Shown here: piece by piece, positions 52,669 through 61,874 of the stretch | How positions within the stretch are numbered: the first letter of the stretch is position 1 | How the letters are laid out: the number at the start of each line of letters is the position of its first letter | Assembly (NCBI RefSeq): GCF_001657475.1 | Contig: NZ_LXEY01000017.1 | Coordinates: 1 to 64,000, forward strand | DNA: 64,000 bases | DNA from: Enteractinococcus helveticum | GTDB taxonomy: Bacteria; Actinomycetota; Actinomycetes; Actinomycetales; Micrococcaceae | Direction of reading: 5' to 3' | The notes under the pieces: model-generated | Seen by the model: only the letters and a program-made list of their open reading frames with translations | The model's database searches: none | Told to the model about the DNA's origin: nothing | Translations under genes and position numbers: made by a program

Positions 52669-54165
52669 TTAGGAGCTGACGGTTGCGGCAGCCTGTTCAA
52701 CCAGTTGCTTGCTGCGAGCGCGGTGGTCGATTCCAGCAAAGATCAGCGCCACCAGCGAGAATAATATGAGCACGGCCATTGCCATCTGGAAAGCGTATGC
52801 ATATGTGGCAACGCTCGCCGGATCGGTGGGGTCAGGTAAACCAGAGGCATCACGCGGCACAGCGACGACTAATGCGTAGAAGATGGCTGAACCTACCGCG
52901 ATGCCGATCGCGTTGCCCAGACGCTGGCCGACTTGCTGGAAGGAACCCGCGACACCACCCTGGGTGACCGGAACATCCATGAGGGTGCGCATTTGGTTTG
53001 CGGCCATAATGAATCCCGGCCCAACACCAGCTATTGCCAACACGATGGCCATAGCCAACGGGTTGTGCTCCGGTGGGACGAGCACAGCGATGGCCACCAG
53101 TCCAATCAGGGCCGCGATAAAGATAATGAAACCCCAGATGATGAGGCTGGTGGCATGCCGGAACGTGTATTTCCCAACGACCGCCGCGACAATCGCAGAA
53201 ACGACGGCGTATGGCACGGTGATCAGTCCAACGACCACTGGATCGTGGCCGAGCCCCTGTTGATTGAACAGGGTCATGACCAAAAACATTGCAGGCATCG
53301 CCGCAAACCATAGGGTAGTAATAATGACGCCGTTGCGGTATGAGGAGAAACTAAACAGTGTGAAATCCAAAACGGGACTTTTCCCCGCGGCACGGTAACG
53401 GTTTTCCCATCGCACAAACAACACGGCTGTGATGGTGCCCAGACCAAGAAACGCCCAGCGAATGGGATGATCTCCTGAACCTGTTGTCAGCACGAATGGC
53501 AGCATGACAAATAACACGCTGACGGCCATCAGCACCACGCCCACGAGATCAAGATCGGCGCGTCCGTCACGTGGTTGTGCTGCGGGGATGAGCCATAGTG
53601 CCAGTGGAAGAACCACCAGCACGAGTGGAACATTCATCCCAAAAGTCCATCGCCAGCCCAGTTCAGAGCCAAAACCTCCCAGGAAGAGTCCTCCGACCGT
53701 TGGCCCGAATGCTGTCCCCAGGCCGATGGCGGCTCCAAGGATTCCGAAGGCTTGACCGCGGGCTTGGCCGTGAAATGTTGATTGGATCAGGCCCAACACT
53801 TGGGGCATAAGGATCCCTGCTGCGATCCCTTGCAGGATGCGAGCAATGACCAATAGGCTGGCGGTCGGAGCTAAGGCTGAACCCAGAGACGCAATGGCGA
53901 AGATGACCAGTCCAATCATGAACATCGCTTTGCGATTCCACTGGTCCCCGAGTCGTCCCGCGGGTACAAGGGCGATACCGAATGCCAAAACGTAACCAGC
54001 AACGACTAATCCTGTTTGGGTAGGTGTTGCCTGCAGCGTCTCCTCTAATGGAGTCAACACCACATTGACCTTGACCACGTCAAGGATGGTTAGCACCGCT
54101 ACAGAGGCGGTCACGGCAAAGGCGATCCACGGGGAACGGCTATGGCGGGGTTGTTGGACAGTCAC
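52669..54165 (-). CDS. MFS drug exporter, DHA2/EmrB type (14 helices)
   Basis: A 498-residue proton-coupled exporter. Motif A is present as GRLGDQWNRKAMF (about 71-83); motif C-like Gly/Pro-rich helix GAAIGLGTAFGPTVGGLFLGG (about 144-164) marks drug antiporters; ILDVVKVNVVLTPLE is the DHA2 helix 1. The GTG start has TAGCCT 6 nt upstream and no ribosome site. Confidence 0.9.
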   Translation of the reverse strand: MTVQQPRHSRSPWIAFAVTASVAVLTILDVVKVNVVLTPLEETLQATPTQTGLVVAGYVLAFGIALVPAGRLGDQWNRKAMFMIGLVIFAIASLGSALAPTASLLVIARILQGIAAGILMPQVLGLIQSTFHGQARGQAFGILGAAIGLGTAFGPTVGGLFLGGFGSELGWRWTFGMNVPLVLVVLPLALWLIPAAQPRDGRADLDLVGVVLMAVSVLFVMLPFVLTTGSGDHPIRWAFLGLGTITAVLFVRWENRYRAAGKSPVLDFTLFSFSSYRNGVIITTLWFAAMPAMFLVMTLFNQQGLGHDPVVVGLITVPYAVVSAIVAAVVGKYTFRHATSLIIWGFIIFIAALIGLVAIAVLVPPEHNPLAMAIVLAIAGVGPGFIMAANQMRTLMDVPVTQGGVAGSFQQVGQRLGNAIGIAVGSAIFYALVVAVPRDASGLPDPTDPASVATYAYAFQMAMAVLILFSLVALIFAGIDHRARSKQLVEQAAATVSS

Positions 54166-54171
54166 AACGAC

Positions 54172-54177
54172 AGGCTA
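54172..54177 (-). promoter_or_regulatory. Leaderless -10 (TAGCCT) for the MFS gene
   Basis: TAGCCT, then GTCGTT, then GTG at 54165 on the minus strand. Confidence 0.5.
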
Positions 54178-54254
54178 GCCTATCTAGCAGTCCAGGGGTA
54201 TGGTCCTGCAGACCAGCAGACTGGTCATATCGCTGTTGAAGACGTTATAACCAG

Positions 54255-54282
54255 CGCTCGGCCCGCAGGCCAAGGCCGAGCG
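54255..54282 (-). terminator. Terminator downstream of GcvT-like gene
   Basis: CGCTCGGCC (54255-54263) pairs with GGCCGAGCG (54274-54282), immediately after the stop codon at 54283 on the minus strand. Confidence 0.65.
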
Positions 54283-55431
54283 TTAGCCTTGGTAGCCCAG
54301 AAATGGTTTCTCTACGACGGTGGCTGTCTCCATTCCGTGTCGTGTTTCGACCTGCAAGGTGATGTCGTTATCTGAACAATCCACCGGAACCATGGCGAAG
54401 CCGATGTTCTTTTCTAATCGTGGCGAATAGCAGGCAGAGCTGACATATCCGATTTCCGTACCGTTACGGTGGACAGGGAATACTTCAGGCATGGATCCGT
54501 CGATATAAGACCCCACCGATGGCCCACTGATTTCCACGCCCACGAGTTTCCGATCGACGCCTTTGTCGCGGATTTCTTTGAGCGCTGCTTGACCAATGAA
54601 TGACGCTTCTTGATCGATTTCATCGAGCCATGGATAGTGGAATAACACTTCGAATGGGTTGGTATCCAAATCCATGTCTGCATCGTAGGACAGGATGCCG
54701 CCTTCGATCCGGCTAATATGCACCGGTCCGGTAACGCGCATACCGTGTGGTTGGCCTGCCTCATAAACAGTTTCCCACAGTTTGTCGGCGTCGCGTTTGG
54801 CGTTTTCTAGGTAGATCTCGTAACCAGCAACGTTAGTAAATCCCGTTCTCGACACGACCACGTCCATGCCATCAAGTTCGTAGCGCTTCGACCAGTATCG
54901 ACGCATGTCTTTGATCGAATCGTCGAATAAATCCACCATGACATCCAGGGCCTTTTGCCCTTGAACTTGTACGGGGCTGATATCTGCTTCCTGGACGTGG
55001 ACGTCCATGCCAGACCAGTGAGCACATGCGTAGGCCCAGACCAGCAGGGTGGATTCCGCTGTGGAGAACCAGAAGCGTTGATCATCGACCCGCAGTAACA
55101 CCGGATCAGAGATAATCCCACCGTCGGCTTTGGTGATCAAAGCGTATTTGCCCTGGTCGACTTTCAAATCACTCAGATCGCGCATGGTGAGCATATTCGA
55201 AAATTCCCAGGCATCTGGCCCGGTAATTTCGACCTGTCGTTCCGCACCTACATCCCAGAGGGTGACGTCGTTGACAAGCGTCCAATATTCTTTGATCGGG
55301 TCGCCATAACGGCGCGGATGATATTGGTGGTTGACCACGCTGTACGCTTCAACCCCGTGCCGTCCTGATGCATGAAAATACGGGGATTTGCGCAGCCTGG
55401 TATACAGCAGAATTTCTGGGTGCCAATTCAT
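54283..55431 (-). CDS. GcvT-family aminomethyltransferase, DmdA-like demethylase
   Basis: A 382-residue folate-binding protein of the glycine-cleavage T superfamily. The order TPF-like RKSPYFHASGRHGVEAYSVVNH, WDVGAERQVEITGPDAWEFSNMLTMRDL, ISPVQVQGQKALDVM, SRTGFTNVAGYEIYL and RIEGGILSYDADM parallels DMSP demethylase DmdA more than true GcvT. The methyl donor could be DMSP, a methylamine or an aryl methyl ether. GAGGAGGAGG precedes ATG 55431. It is divergent from proline catabolism genes, which hints at compatible-solute use. Confidence 0.75.
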   Translation of the reverse strand: MNWHPEILLYTRLRKSPYFHASGRHGVEAYSVVNHQYHPRRYGDPIKEYWTLVNDVTLWDVGAERQVEITGPDAWEFSNMLTMRDLSDLKVDQGKYALITKADGGIISDPVLLRVDDQRFWFSTAESTLLVWAYACAHWSGMDVHVQEADISPVQVQGQKALDVMVDLFDDSIKDMRRYWSKRYELDGMDVVVSRTGFTNVAGYEIYLENAKRDADKLWETVYEAGQPHGMRVTGPVHISRIEGGILSYDADMDLDTNPFEVLFHYPWLDEIDQEASFIGQAALKEIRDKGVDRKLVGVEISGPSVGSYIDGSMPEVFPVHRNGTEIGYVSSACYSPRLEKNIGFAMVPVDCSDNDITLQVETRHGMETATVVEKPFLGYQG

Positions 55432-55683
55432 GGTGTACCTCCTCCTCGTTGAGGGGCAGAGCCCTTCGGCCATAACACATTGTGGCGGGCACCACAATGT
55501 AGCGTCAGCCTAGCTTTCGCCATCGGTCTATGCAATAGGATTCAATTCCCTTATCTCTCTTGCCGTGAGTTGGCACCTGGGCTAGCGTGAAGCTACATCG
55601 AGAGTTGTGAAACAAATCACTCAAATTTTTCGGTTTCGAAGTGGACTCACACTCTTATATCGGAAGTGAGACCAGGAGGCGAC

Positions 55684-56595
55684 ATGCCGAATCGGTTATT
55701 GCTCAAGGCCGCACAAAGCAAACAGCTTGAATCGTTTACCACGCGCAACCGTTTCACTCGCCCGGTGGTGCACCGGTATGTGGCCGGATATACGGTGCAA
55801 GATGCCTGGAATATCGCAGCAGAGCTCAAGGCTGACGGTATCGATGTCAGCCTGGATTTTTTGGGTGAGTCCGTTGAGGATCTCGCCCAGGTTCCAGATG
55901 CAATCCGTGAGTATCGTACAGCGATGGAGCGTTTGGCAGAGGTATCCCCCGGGGCGACCATTTCAGTGAAACTTTCCCAACTGGGCGTACTGATTGATCC
56001 GCAGCAGTGTGCCGAACATCTTGAAGACCTCTTACACACCGCAGCCGAATACAACATCGGCGTCGAACTGGATATGGAACACAGCAGTGCGGGCCGACCG
56101 ACCTTGGAGATTTTTCGGCAATTTTTGCCACGGTTCCCGCGGTTGCGTCAGGCGTTTCAGTCCTATTTGCGCTCCACGTTGGCGGATTTGGCGTCCTTTG
56201 ACGACGTACAACCCTGTATCCGGTTGGTCAAAGGCGCATTTGATGAGCCGGTGACTTTAGCATTCCAAGACGCCGCCGAAGTGACCAACCAGTATAAGTA
56301 TCTGTCTGCCTGGGCTCTGCAGCATCTTCCGGATCCAGCATTTGGTACACACGATGAAAGCTGTATCAGTTACGTGATCTATCTGGCCAAAGAGTTGAAC
56401 ATTGCGCCGTCGGATTTTGAATTTCAAATGCTCTACGGCATCCGGCGTGACCGACAGCGCGAACTCGCCCAGCAGGGATACCGAGTTCGGGTGTATCTGC
56501 CCTATGGGGCCCAGTGGTATCCGTATCTGATGCGGCGGATGGCGGAACGTCCGGCGAATCTTATGCTCTTCTTGCGCTCGGCTATCGGCAAATAA
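55684..56595 (+). CDS. Proline dehydrogenase
   Basis: Oxidises proline to pyrroline-5-carboxylate with FAD, passing electrons to quinone. The 303-residue monofunctional enzyme has the TIM-barrel features DVSLDFLGESV, VELDMEHS, CIRLVKGAFDEP, and the C-terminal substrate motif RVYLPYGAQWYPYLMRRMAERP with its two conserved arginines. ATG 55684 follows AGGAGG. The P5C dehydrogenase gene follows 42 bases later. Confidence 0.93.
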   Translation: MPNRLLLKAAQSKQLESFTTRNRFTRPVVHRYVAGYTVQDAWNIAAELKADGIDVSLDFLGESVEDLAQVPDAIREYRTAMERLAEVSPGATISVKLSQLGVLIDPQQCAEHLEDLLHTAAEYNIGVELDMEHSSAGRPTLEIFRQFLPRFPRLRQAFQSYLRSTLADLASFDDVQPCIRLVKGAFDEPVTLAFQDAAEVTNQYKYLSAWALQHLPDPAFGTHDESCISYVIYLAKELNIAPSDFEFQMLYGIRRDRQRELAQQGYRVRVYLPYGAQWYPYLMRRMAERPANLMLFLRSAIGK

Positions 56596-56637
56596 CTGGC
56601 CGCGTGGCGTCATCCAGGCGGCCGAAAGGAGCAGGCA

Positions 56638-58278
56638 ATGTGGCCTCGTGTCAGCATGACCGGAAACTTCCGGGTCCCCAAGCCCGTCAATGAACCACCG
56701 TTAGACTATGCACCGGGTTCGGCCGAAGCCAAAGCGGTCACAGCACGGATTGCTGAATTGTCCGAGCAGGTATTGCAGCTGCCGCATGTCATCGCCGGGC
56801 AGCGGGTGATGAGCGACATAACCACCCCGGTGGGGTCACCGCATGATCACCAACGAGTCATCGCACAATTATCAACCGCAACCCAGGCCATTGTCCCTGA
56901 TGCCATTGAGGCTGCCCTAGCAGTGCGGGAGCGGTGGGCGGCAACCCCGTGGTGGGATCGGGCAGCAATATTCTTGCGTGCAGCAGACCTGGCCGCTGGA
57001 AAATATCGCACCGAATTAGTCTCCACGACAATGCTGGGCCAGTCGAAAACCTTTCACCAGGCCGAGATTGATGCGTCGTGTGAGACCGCGGATTTTTTCC
57101 GGTACAACGCCTATAACGCCCAGCAGATCTATACCGACCAGCCCCAGGCGCTGCAGGGCGATACCACCTATTTGGATCAGCGCCCCCTTGAGGGATTCGT
57201 CCTGGCCATGACGCCGTTCAATTTCACCGCGATAGCCTCCAACCTCCCCACCACGGCGGCACTGATGGGCAATGTGGTGGTGTGGAAACCATCAGAAAAA
57301 TCGGCCTATGGCAACGCGGTGCTCATGGATCTCCTCGAAGAAGCCGGGCTGCCGCCGGGGGTCATCAACCTTGTCCACGGCTCAGGCCAGCTGGTGTCCG
57401 ACGTCGCCATGGCCCACCGGGATTTCGCAGGGTTATCGTTTACCGGATCTGCCCGGGTGTTTCGAGACCTGTGGCAAAAGGCTGGCAATACTATCCACGC
57501 CCAGCGCGCCTTCCCACGGCTGGTTGGGGAAACCGGTGGCAAGAACGCCGTCGTCGTCCACCCATCTGCCGATGCCACTGCCGTACGCGTGGCACTGATC
57601 CGTGGCGCGTTTGAGTATCAAGGACAAAAATGTTCCGCCGCATCGAGGGCCTATCTGCCCAGAACACTGTGGGAGCAGCTCAAAGACGAACTGATAGCCA
57701 CCACCGAGTCGTTGACCGTTGGGGACGTGGCCCGCCACGAAACATTTCTGGGCGCGGTCATTGATCAGACCGCCCTGCGGCGGCTGCAACGCGTCATTGA
57801 AGAAGCCAAAGCCTCCGACACCCACCAGGTGCTGGCTGGCGGAAGCGTCGACGATAGGACCGGCTGGTTTGTGCGCCCCACGATTCTTCAAACCACTGAC
57901 CCGCATGCCGCTACCTTGCGCGACGAGTTTTTCGGTCCGCTACTCACCGTCTATGTGTATGACGACGATTGGGACCAGACCTTAGAGTTGGTGGATTCCG
58001 CAACGGATTATGCGCTGACGCTGTCAATCTTTGCCCGTGACCAGCTGGCCATCGCCCAAGCATTAGACCGGTTGCGCTACGCGGCGGGCATGACCTATAT
58101 CAACGATAAACCCACCGGAGCGCTCATGGGACAGGTGTCCTTTGGCGGGGCACGAGCTTCCGGTACGAACGATAAAACGGGGTCTCGTTTGGCGCTGCAG
58201 CGGTGGATCAGCGGCCGGTTTATTCGCGAAAACTACTCCCCCGCCTTAGATTGGCGCTACCCGTACCTGCGCGAGTAA
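56638..58278 (+). CDS. pruA: L-glutamate gamma-semialdehyde (P5C) dehydrogenase
   Basis: Oxidises the product of the preceding enzyme to glutamate with NAD+. The 546-residue aldehyde dehydrogenase has the cofactor motif FTGSARVF, catalytic Glu in LVGETGGKN and nucleophilic Cys in YQGQKCSAASRAY, matching the mitochondrial-type P5CDH group. AAAGGAG precedes ATG 56638. Together with the upstream gene it forms a complete proline-to-glutamate operon. Confidence 0.94.
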   Translation: MWPRVSMTGNFRVPKPVNEPPLDYAPGSAEAKAVTARIAELSEQVLQLPHVIAGQRVMSDITTPVGSPHDHQRVIAQLSTATQAIVPDAIEAALAVRERWAATPWWDRAAIFLRAADLAAGKYRTELVSTTMLGQSKTFHQAEIDASCETADFFRYNAYNAQQIYTDQPQALQGDTTYLDQRPLEGFVLAMTPFNFTAIASNLPTTAALMGNVVVWKPSEKSAYGNAVLMDLLEEAGLPPGVINLVHGSGQLVSDVAMAHRDFAGLSFTGSARVFRDLWQKAGNTIHAQRAFPRLVGETGGKNAVVVHPSADATAVRVALIRGAFEYQGQKCSAASRAYLPRTLWEQLKDELIATTESLTVGDVARHETFLGAVIDQTALRRLQRVIEEAKASDTHQVLAGGSVDDRTGWFVRPTILQTTDPHAATLRDEFFGPLLTVYVYDDDWDQTLELVDSATDYALTLSIFARDQLAIAQALDRLRYAAGMTYINDKPTGALMGQVSFGGARASGTNDKTGSRLALQRWISGRFIRENYSPALDWRYPYLRE

Positions 58279-58358
58279 TGCCTGCAAGTGCTCCTGGCAC
58301 CGACTAAGGTAGCTGCGATAGCCCACACCAGGGCACCACGGTGGAGTGAAAGGCAGCG

Positions 58359-58753
58359 ATGACCATATCCCAAGATGATCCGTGTCCGTGTGGCACTGGA
58401 GAATTATTCCAACACTGCTGCCAACCTTTTCTAACAGGTGCAGCAGCCCCGGAAACAGCCGAGGCGTTGATGCGCTCGCGGTATACGGCTTTTGTTGTGG
58501 GCGATGACGCCTACCTGGCGGCCAGTTGGCATTCGGCCACGCGCCCGGAGGATCCTTCGGCTCCAAGAGGCATCGACTGGCGCCGGCTACGCATTCGCGA
58601 CACCGTGGCTGGCGGCCCAACCGATCAAACCGGCGAGGTCGAGTTCGTCGCCCACTTCCGTTCTACCGAGGGCCCCGGGATTTCCTGCACGAACGTTCCC
58701 GGTTTACACGCGAAGCTGGTCGCTGGGTCTACGTTGACGGAGAGCTTTTCTAA
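58359..58753 (+). pseudogene. YchJ-like SEC-C protein, frameshifted near the 3' end
   Basis: The N-terminus is a good UPF0225/YchJ match: CPCGTGELFQHCCQPFL and TAEALMRSRYTAFV. After EVEFVAHFRSTEGPG (about 58680) the normal ending DFLHERSRFTREAGRWVYVDG lies in another frame and stops at 58753. As sequenced, the protein instead reads an unrelated tail to 58772. Adding one G to the GGG at 58677-58679 restores the family sequence. Mutation and sequencing error cannot be told apart here. GAAAGG precedes the ATG. Confidence 0.8.
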
Positions 58754-58764
58754 CCGGTCCCCTT

Positions 58765-58770
58765 TACAAT
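58765..58770 (+). promoter_or_regulatory. Leaderless -10 (TACAAT) for asparaginase
   Basis: TACAAT, then AGCTTC, then ATG at 58777. It overlaps the 3' end of the frameshifted ychJ gene. Confidence 0.55.
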
Positions 58771-58776
58771 AGCTTC

Positions 58777-59745
58777 ATGAGCAATGTGCATGTAATAGGT
58801 ACCGGCGGCACAATCGCGTCCCGGGCTGACGTCGGTGGTTCAGTGGTCGCGGACTCGGCCAACGAGGTGCTGGATACCACGGGCCTGGACACCACGGTCA
58901 CCACCGAAGACGTGTTACATATTAACTCCTTCCATCTCACGTTTGCTGATCTGCTGAAGATCCGCGCCGCCGTCGCACAAGCTACCCACGACCCGAATAT
59001 CGACGGGATAGTTATTACCCACGGCACCGACACCATGGAAGAAACCGGGTTCTTTTTATCCCTGCTGCACGACTCCGATAAACCAGTTGTGCTCACCGGC
59101 GCCCAACGTGCTGCCGATCTGCCAAATACCGACGGCCCAGAAAATCTCCGACAGGCCATCCTGGCTGCGGGATCTGCCAAGCTGCGCGGCGCCGGCGTCG
59201 TCGTGGGTTTTGACTCGCAATTTCATGCGGCCCGGCGCACCCGCAAACACCACACGCTGGCCACCTCCACCTTTTGGGGCGGCACGCTGATCGCCGAGTT
59301 TTATCACGACGAGGTTACCCGCCTGGCATCCCCGGTGACCTACCCAGCCCTTGATGAGCCCACCGATCGTTTTGCCAACCTGAACATCCCCGTCATCGAT
59401 GCTGCACCGTCCACGGATGCGGCCTTATTTTATGCGGCCCTGGAATACGGCGTCGACGGGGTGGTTCTGCAGGGTGTCGGCGCTGGCAATGCCCCTCCAG
59501 CATTCACCGACGCCGTCAAAACCGCCGTGGATGCCGGGGTACCGGTCGTGTTGTCCACCCGGGTGCCCAGTGGCCCGGTGGCACCCATCTATGGCAATGG
59601 TGGGGCGGTTACATTGTTGGGCGCAGGCGCTATGAGCGCGAATCAACTCAATACGTATCAGGCGCGCATTGCCTTGGGCGTACTGGTGTCTCAATCCCTG
59701 CCGGATGCCTCACTGCGCGCTCAGTTCGCTGATCAAACTCGCTAA
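58777..59745 (+). CDS. ansA: L-asparaginase (type I/II family)
   Basis: Hydrolyses asparagine to aspartate and ammonia. The 322-residue protein has both catalytic threonine motifs: GTGGTIASRA (9-18) and ITHGTDTMEETGFFL with the Thr-Asp pair. No signal peptide is present, so it is cytoplasmic. GAGNAPPAF and STRVPSGPV are typical of the C-terminal domain. It is probably leaderless and is followed by an SDR 8 bases on. Confidence 0.92.
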   Translation: MSNVHVIGTGGTIASRADVGGSVVADSANEVLDTTGLDTTVTTEDVLHINSFHLTFADLLKIRAAVAQATHDPNIDGIVITHGTDTMEETGFFLSLLHDSDKPVVLTGAQRAADLPNTDGPENLRQAILAAGSAKLRGAGVVVGFDSQFHAARRTRKHHTLATSTFWGGTLIAEFYHDEVTRLASPVTYPALDEPTDRFANLNIPVIDAAPSTDAALFYAALEYGVDGVVLQGVGAGNAPPAFTDAVKTAVDAGVPVVLSTRVPSGPVAPIYGNGGAVTLLGAGAMSANQLNTYQARIALGVLVSQSLPDASLRAQFADQTR

Positions 59746-59753
59746 GGAACACG

Positions 59754-60494
59754 ATGAATACCGCTCAACAACAGCTCAAGATCGTCGATCATCTCAAGGC
59801 GCTGGCCGTGTCCAATAAGCCTGTTGTGGTGGTCACGGGTGCCACCGGCGGTATTGGCCGGGCAATCGTGGAGGAACTCGTTGGCGACTATGCGATTGTG
59901 GCGCAGGGGCGTGACGAGGCCCGGTTGTTGACCCTGTCGCGGTTGGGCGAAGAAATCTATCCGGTGCAGTGCGATCTGGTCAACACCGACGAGTTCGCCA
60001 CCACCTTCGGGCTGTTGCCGCGAGTCGATGCCCTGCTCAATGTCGCTGCCATTGCACCTCGGTTAGCCTTCGACGACGCCACTGCGGCCGTCTGGTCTGA
60101 GGTCATGCACCTCAATGTCACCGTGCCTTCCGAACTGACCCGCACATTATTGCCCCAGCTGCAGGAATCCACCGGAACCGTGGTGTTCTTGGGATCGGGC
60201 GCCTCGCGGACGACGTCGCCAAATAACGTCGTCTATGCGGCGTCAAAGCACGCACTGCAGGCACTAGCCGATGGGATCCGCCTGCGCACCGAGGCCGACC
60301 GGATGCGGGTCGCAACGATCGCGCCGGGATATGTGGATACCCCGATGATTGCCTGGGACGACGATTACCCGCTGCTCCTGCCCGATACGCTCATCAAGCC
60401 TTCAACGGTGGCCCGAACCGTTCGGCACGTGATCGAAGCACCCTCGGATACGCAAATCACTGAGGTCTGGATTCGACCCCGCACCGAGGCCTAA
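59754..60494 (+). CDS. Short-chain dehydrogenase/reductase
   Basis: A 246-residue NAD(P)-dependent enzyme. The cofactor loop is TGATGGIG (about 28-35) and the catalytic segment is LGSGASRTTSPNNVVYAASK. AAGGA precedes the ATG. It is cotranscribed with ansA. The substrate is not known. Confidence 0.85.
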   Translation: MNTAQQQLKIVDHLKALAVSNKPVVVVTGATGGIGRAIVEELVGDYAIVAQGRDEARLLTLSRLGEEIYPVQCDLVNTDEFATTFGLLPRVDALLNVAAIAPRLAFDDATAAVWSEVMHLNVTVPSELTRTLLPQLQESTGTVVFLGSGASRTTSPNNVVYAASKHALQALADGIRLRTEADRMRVATIAPGYVDTPMIAWDDDYPLLLPDTLIKPSTVARTVRHVIEAPSDTQITEVWIRPRTEA

Positions 60495-60552
60495 GAAAAA
60501 CCTTGGCCTGGCATTGCGACATGCCATCCGGGGGCCGTTATCTATACACCCG

Positions 60553-60723
60553 ATGGGCGGTTATGATCTGGGCCAGGCTTTTGCCGGTTCAGTCAACCAC
60601 TTCTGGCACGCCGATCAGTCGCAGATCTATCACCCTCTGGAGCGCCAACGGGTGAAACTGCCATTTTGGGCGCGGCTATTTTTGTGGGTGACCACGGTGA
60701 CGACGCCGCCCAGCGGCTGCTAA
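60553..60723 (+). CDS. Possible small hypothetical protein
   Basis: A 56-codon frame (MGGYDLGQAFAGS to TPPSGC) in the gap between the SDR and the GST-like gene. FAGSVNHFWHADQSQIYHPLERQR recalls small actinobacterial proteins of unknown function (DUF6191-like), but the match is weak and there is no ribosome site. It could be a gene remnant. Confidence 0.25.
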   Translation: MGGYDLGQAFAGSVNHFWHADQSQIYHPLERQRVKLPFWARLFLWVTTVTTPPSGC

Positions 60724-60757
60724 CTCACAGCCGAACATGACGGCGCCGCCATCCGTC

Positions 60758-61867
60758 CTAAACCTTGCTGGCGTAGAGCGGGTTGTTTGCCGGGTCCACT
60801 CCTTCACCCTGGCGAACCGGGCCCGGGGCGGTGCCGTCACCAAATGGTGAGCCGCCCAGGTCTTCGCGGCCGTGGTCGCTCAGCCACTGGGTCAGCACCG
60901 GGCCCTTGGGCACAATGCCGGTGGGGTTAATATCGTGGTGGACAATGTAGTAGTGGTCTTTGACCTGTTGGAAGTCCACGGTGTCGCCGAAGCCCGGGGT
61001 CTGGAACAGATCGCGCGCGTAGGCCCACAGTGCCGGGAATTCGATGAGTTTATTGCGGTTGCATTTGAAGTGACCGTGATAGGCGGGGTCAAAACGCACC
61101 AGCGTGGTGAATAAGCGAACATCAGCTTCGGTGATGTGTTCACCCATCAGATAGCGCCGGGTGGTCAAACGTTCTTCTAGCCAGTCCATTGCGGTGAAGA
61201 GGCGGTCAAAGGCGTCGTCGTAGGCTTCTTGCGAGCCGGCGAATCCGGCGCGGTAGACACCATTATTCACCTCGGTGAACACACGTTTGATGACGTCGAA
61301 CATCTCATCAAGGTGTTCTTCGGGCAGCAGGTTTGGTGCGCCGTCGCGGTGAAATGCCGTCCACTCGGTGGAAAAGTCCAGGGTGATCTGCGGGTAATCA
61401 TTGGTGACCACACCGCCGGTTGGGATATCCACAATGGCCGGTACGGTGATGCCGCGGGGATAATCCGGGAAGCGTGTGAAATAGTTTTGCTGCAGTCGTT
61501 CGGTTCCCAGTACCGGGTCGACGCCGTTGGGATCCAGATCAAAAGTCCAGGAGTTGGCATCGTGGGTGGGGCCCGGGGTACCCAGGGAAATAGCATCTTC
61601 TAATCCCAGCAGTCGGCGCACGATGATGGTGCGGTTGGCCCACGGGCATGCGCTGGCGGCAACCAGACGGTAGCGCCCGGCCTCGACCGGCCAGGCTTCA
61701 GCACCTTCGGTCAGACCGGTGGTGAGTGTTCCGATGGTGTTGTATTCATAATGGTCAGCGGCCCGATGGGCTTGAGGGTCGGCGACAATGCGGTCATTGA
61801 TGTAGTTTGTATCGCGAGTAAAGGGTTTGCCGGGTGTGGAGTATCCAGAATTGGTCGAAGAGTCCAT
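60758..61867 (-). CDS. Glutathionyl-hydroquinone reductase-like (GST omega/Xi class)
   Basis: A 369-residue protein. The thioredoxin-like domain has the active site ASACPWANR (Cys in CPW), followed by NDYPQITLDFSTEW; the all-helical GST domain follows (YRAGFAGSQEAYDDAFDRLF). The Xi class removes thiols from conjugated quinones. Actinobacteria use mycothiol rather than glutathione, so the thiol partner is uncertain. Start ATG 61867 lies 12 bases from the divergent MBL gene and has TATATT 7 nt upstream. Confidence 0.88.
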   Translation of the reverse strand: MDSSTNSGYSTPGKPFTRDTNYINDRIVADPQAHRAADHYEYNTIGTLTTGLTEGAEAWPVEAGRYRLVAASACPWANRTIIVRRLLGLEDAISLGTPGPTHDANSWTFDLDPNGVDPVLGTERLQQNYFTRFPDYPRGITVPAIVDIPTGGVVTNDYPQITLDFSTEWTAFHRDGAPNLLPEEHLDEMFDVIKRVFTEVNNGVYRAGFAGSQEAYDDAFDRLFTAMDWLEERLTTRRYLMGEHITEADVRLFTTLVRFDPAYHGHFKCNRNKLIEFPALWAYARDLFQTPGFGDTVDFQQVKDHYYIVHHDINPTGIVPKGPVLTQWLSDHGREDLGGSPFGDGTAPGPVRQGEGVDPANNPLYASKV

Positions 61868-61872
61868 AGACT
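61867..61872 (+). promoter_or_regulatory. Leaderless -10 (TAGACT) for the MBL hydrolase
   Basis: TAGACT, then TCAATAT, then ATG at 61880. Its first base is part of the start codon of the opposite gene. Confidence 0.5.
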
Positions 61873-61874
61873 TC

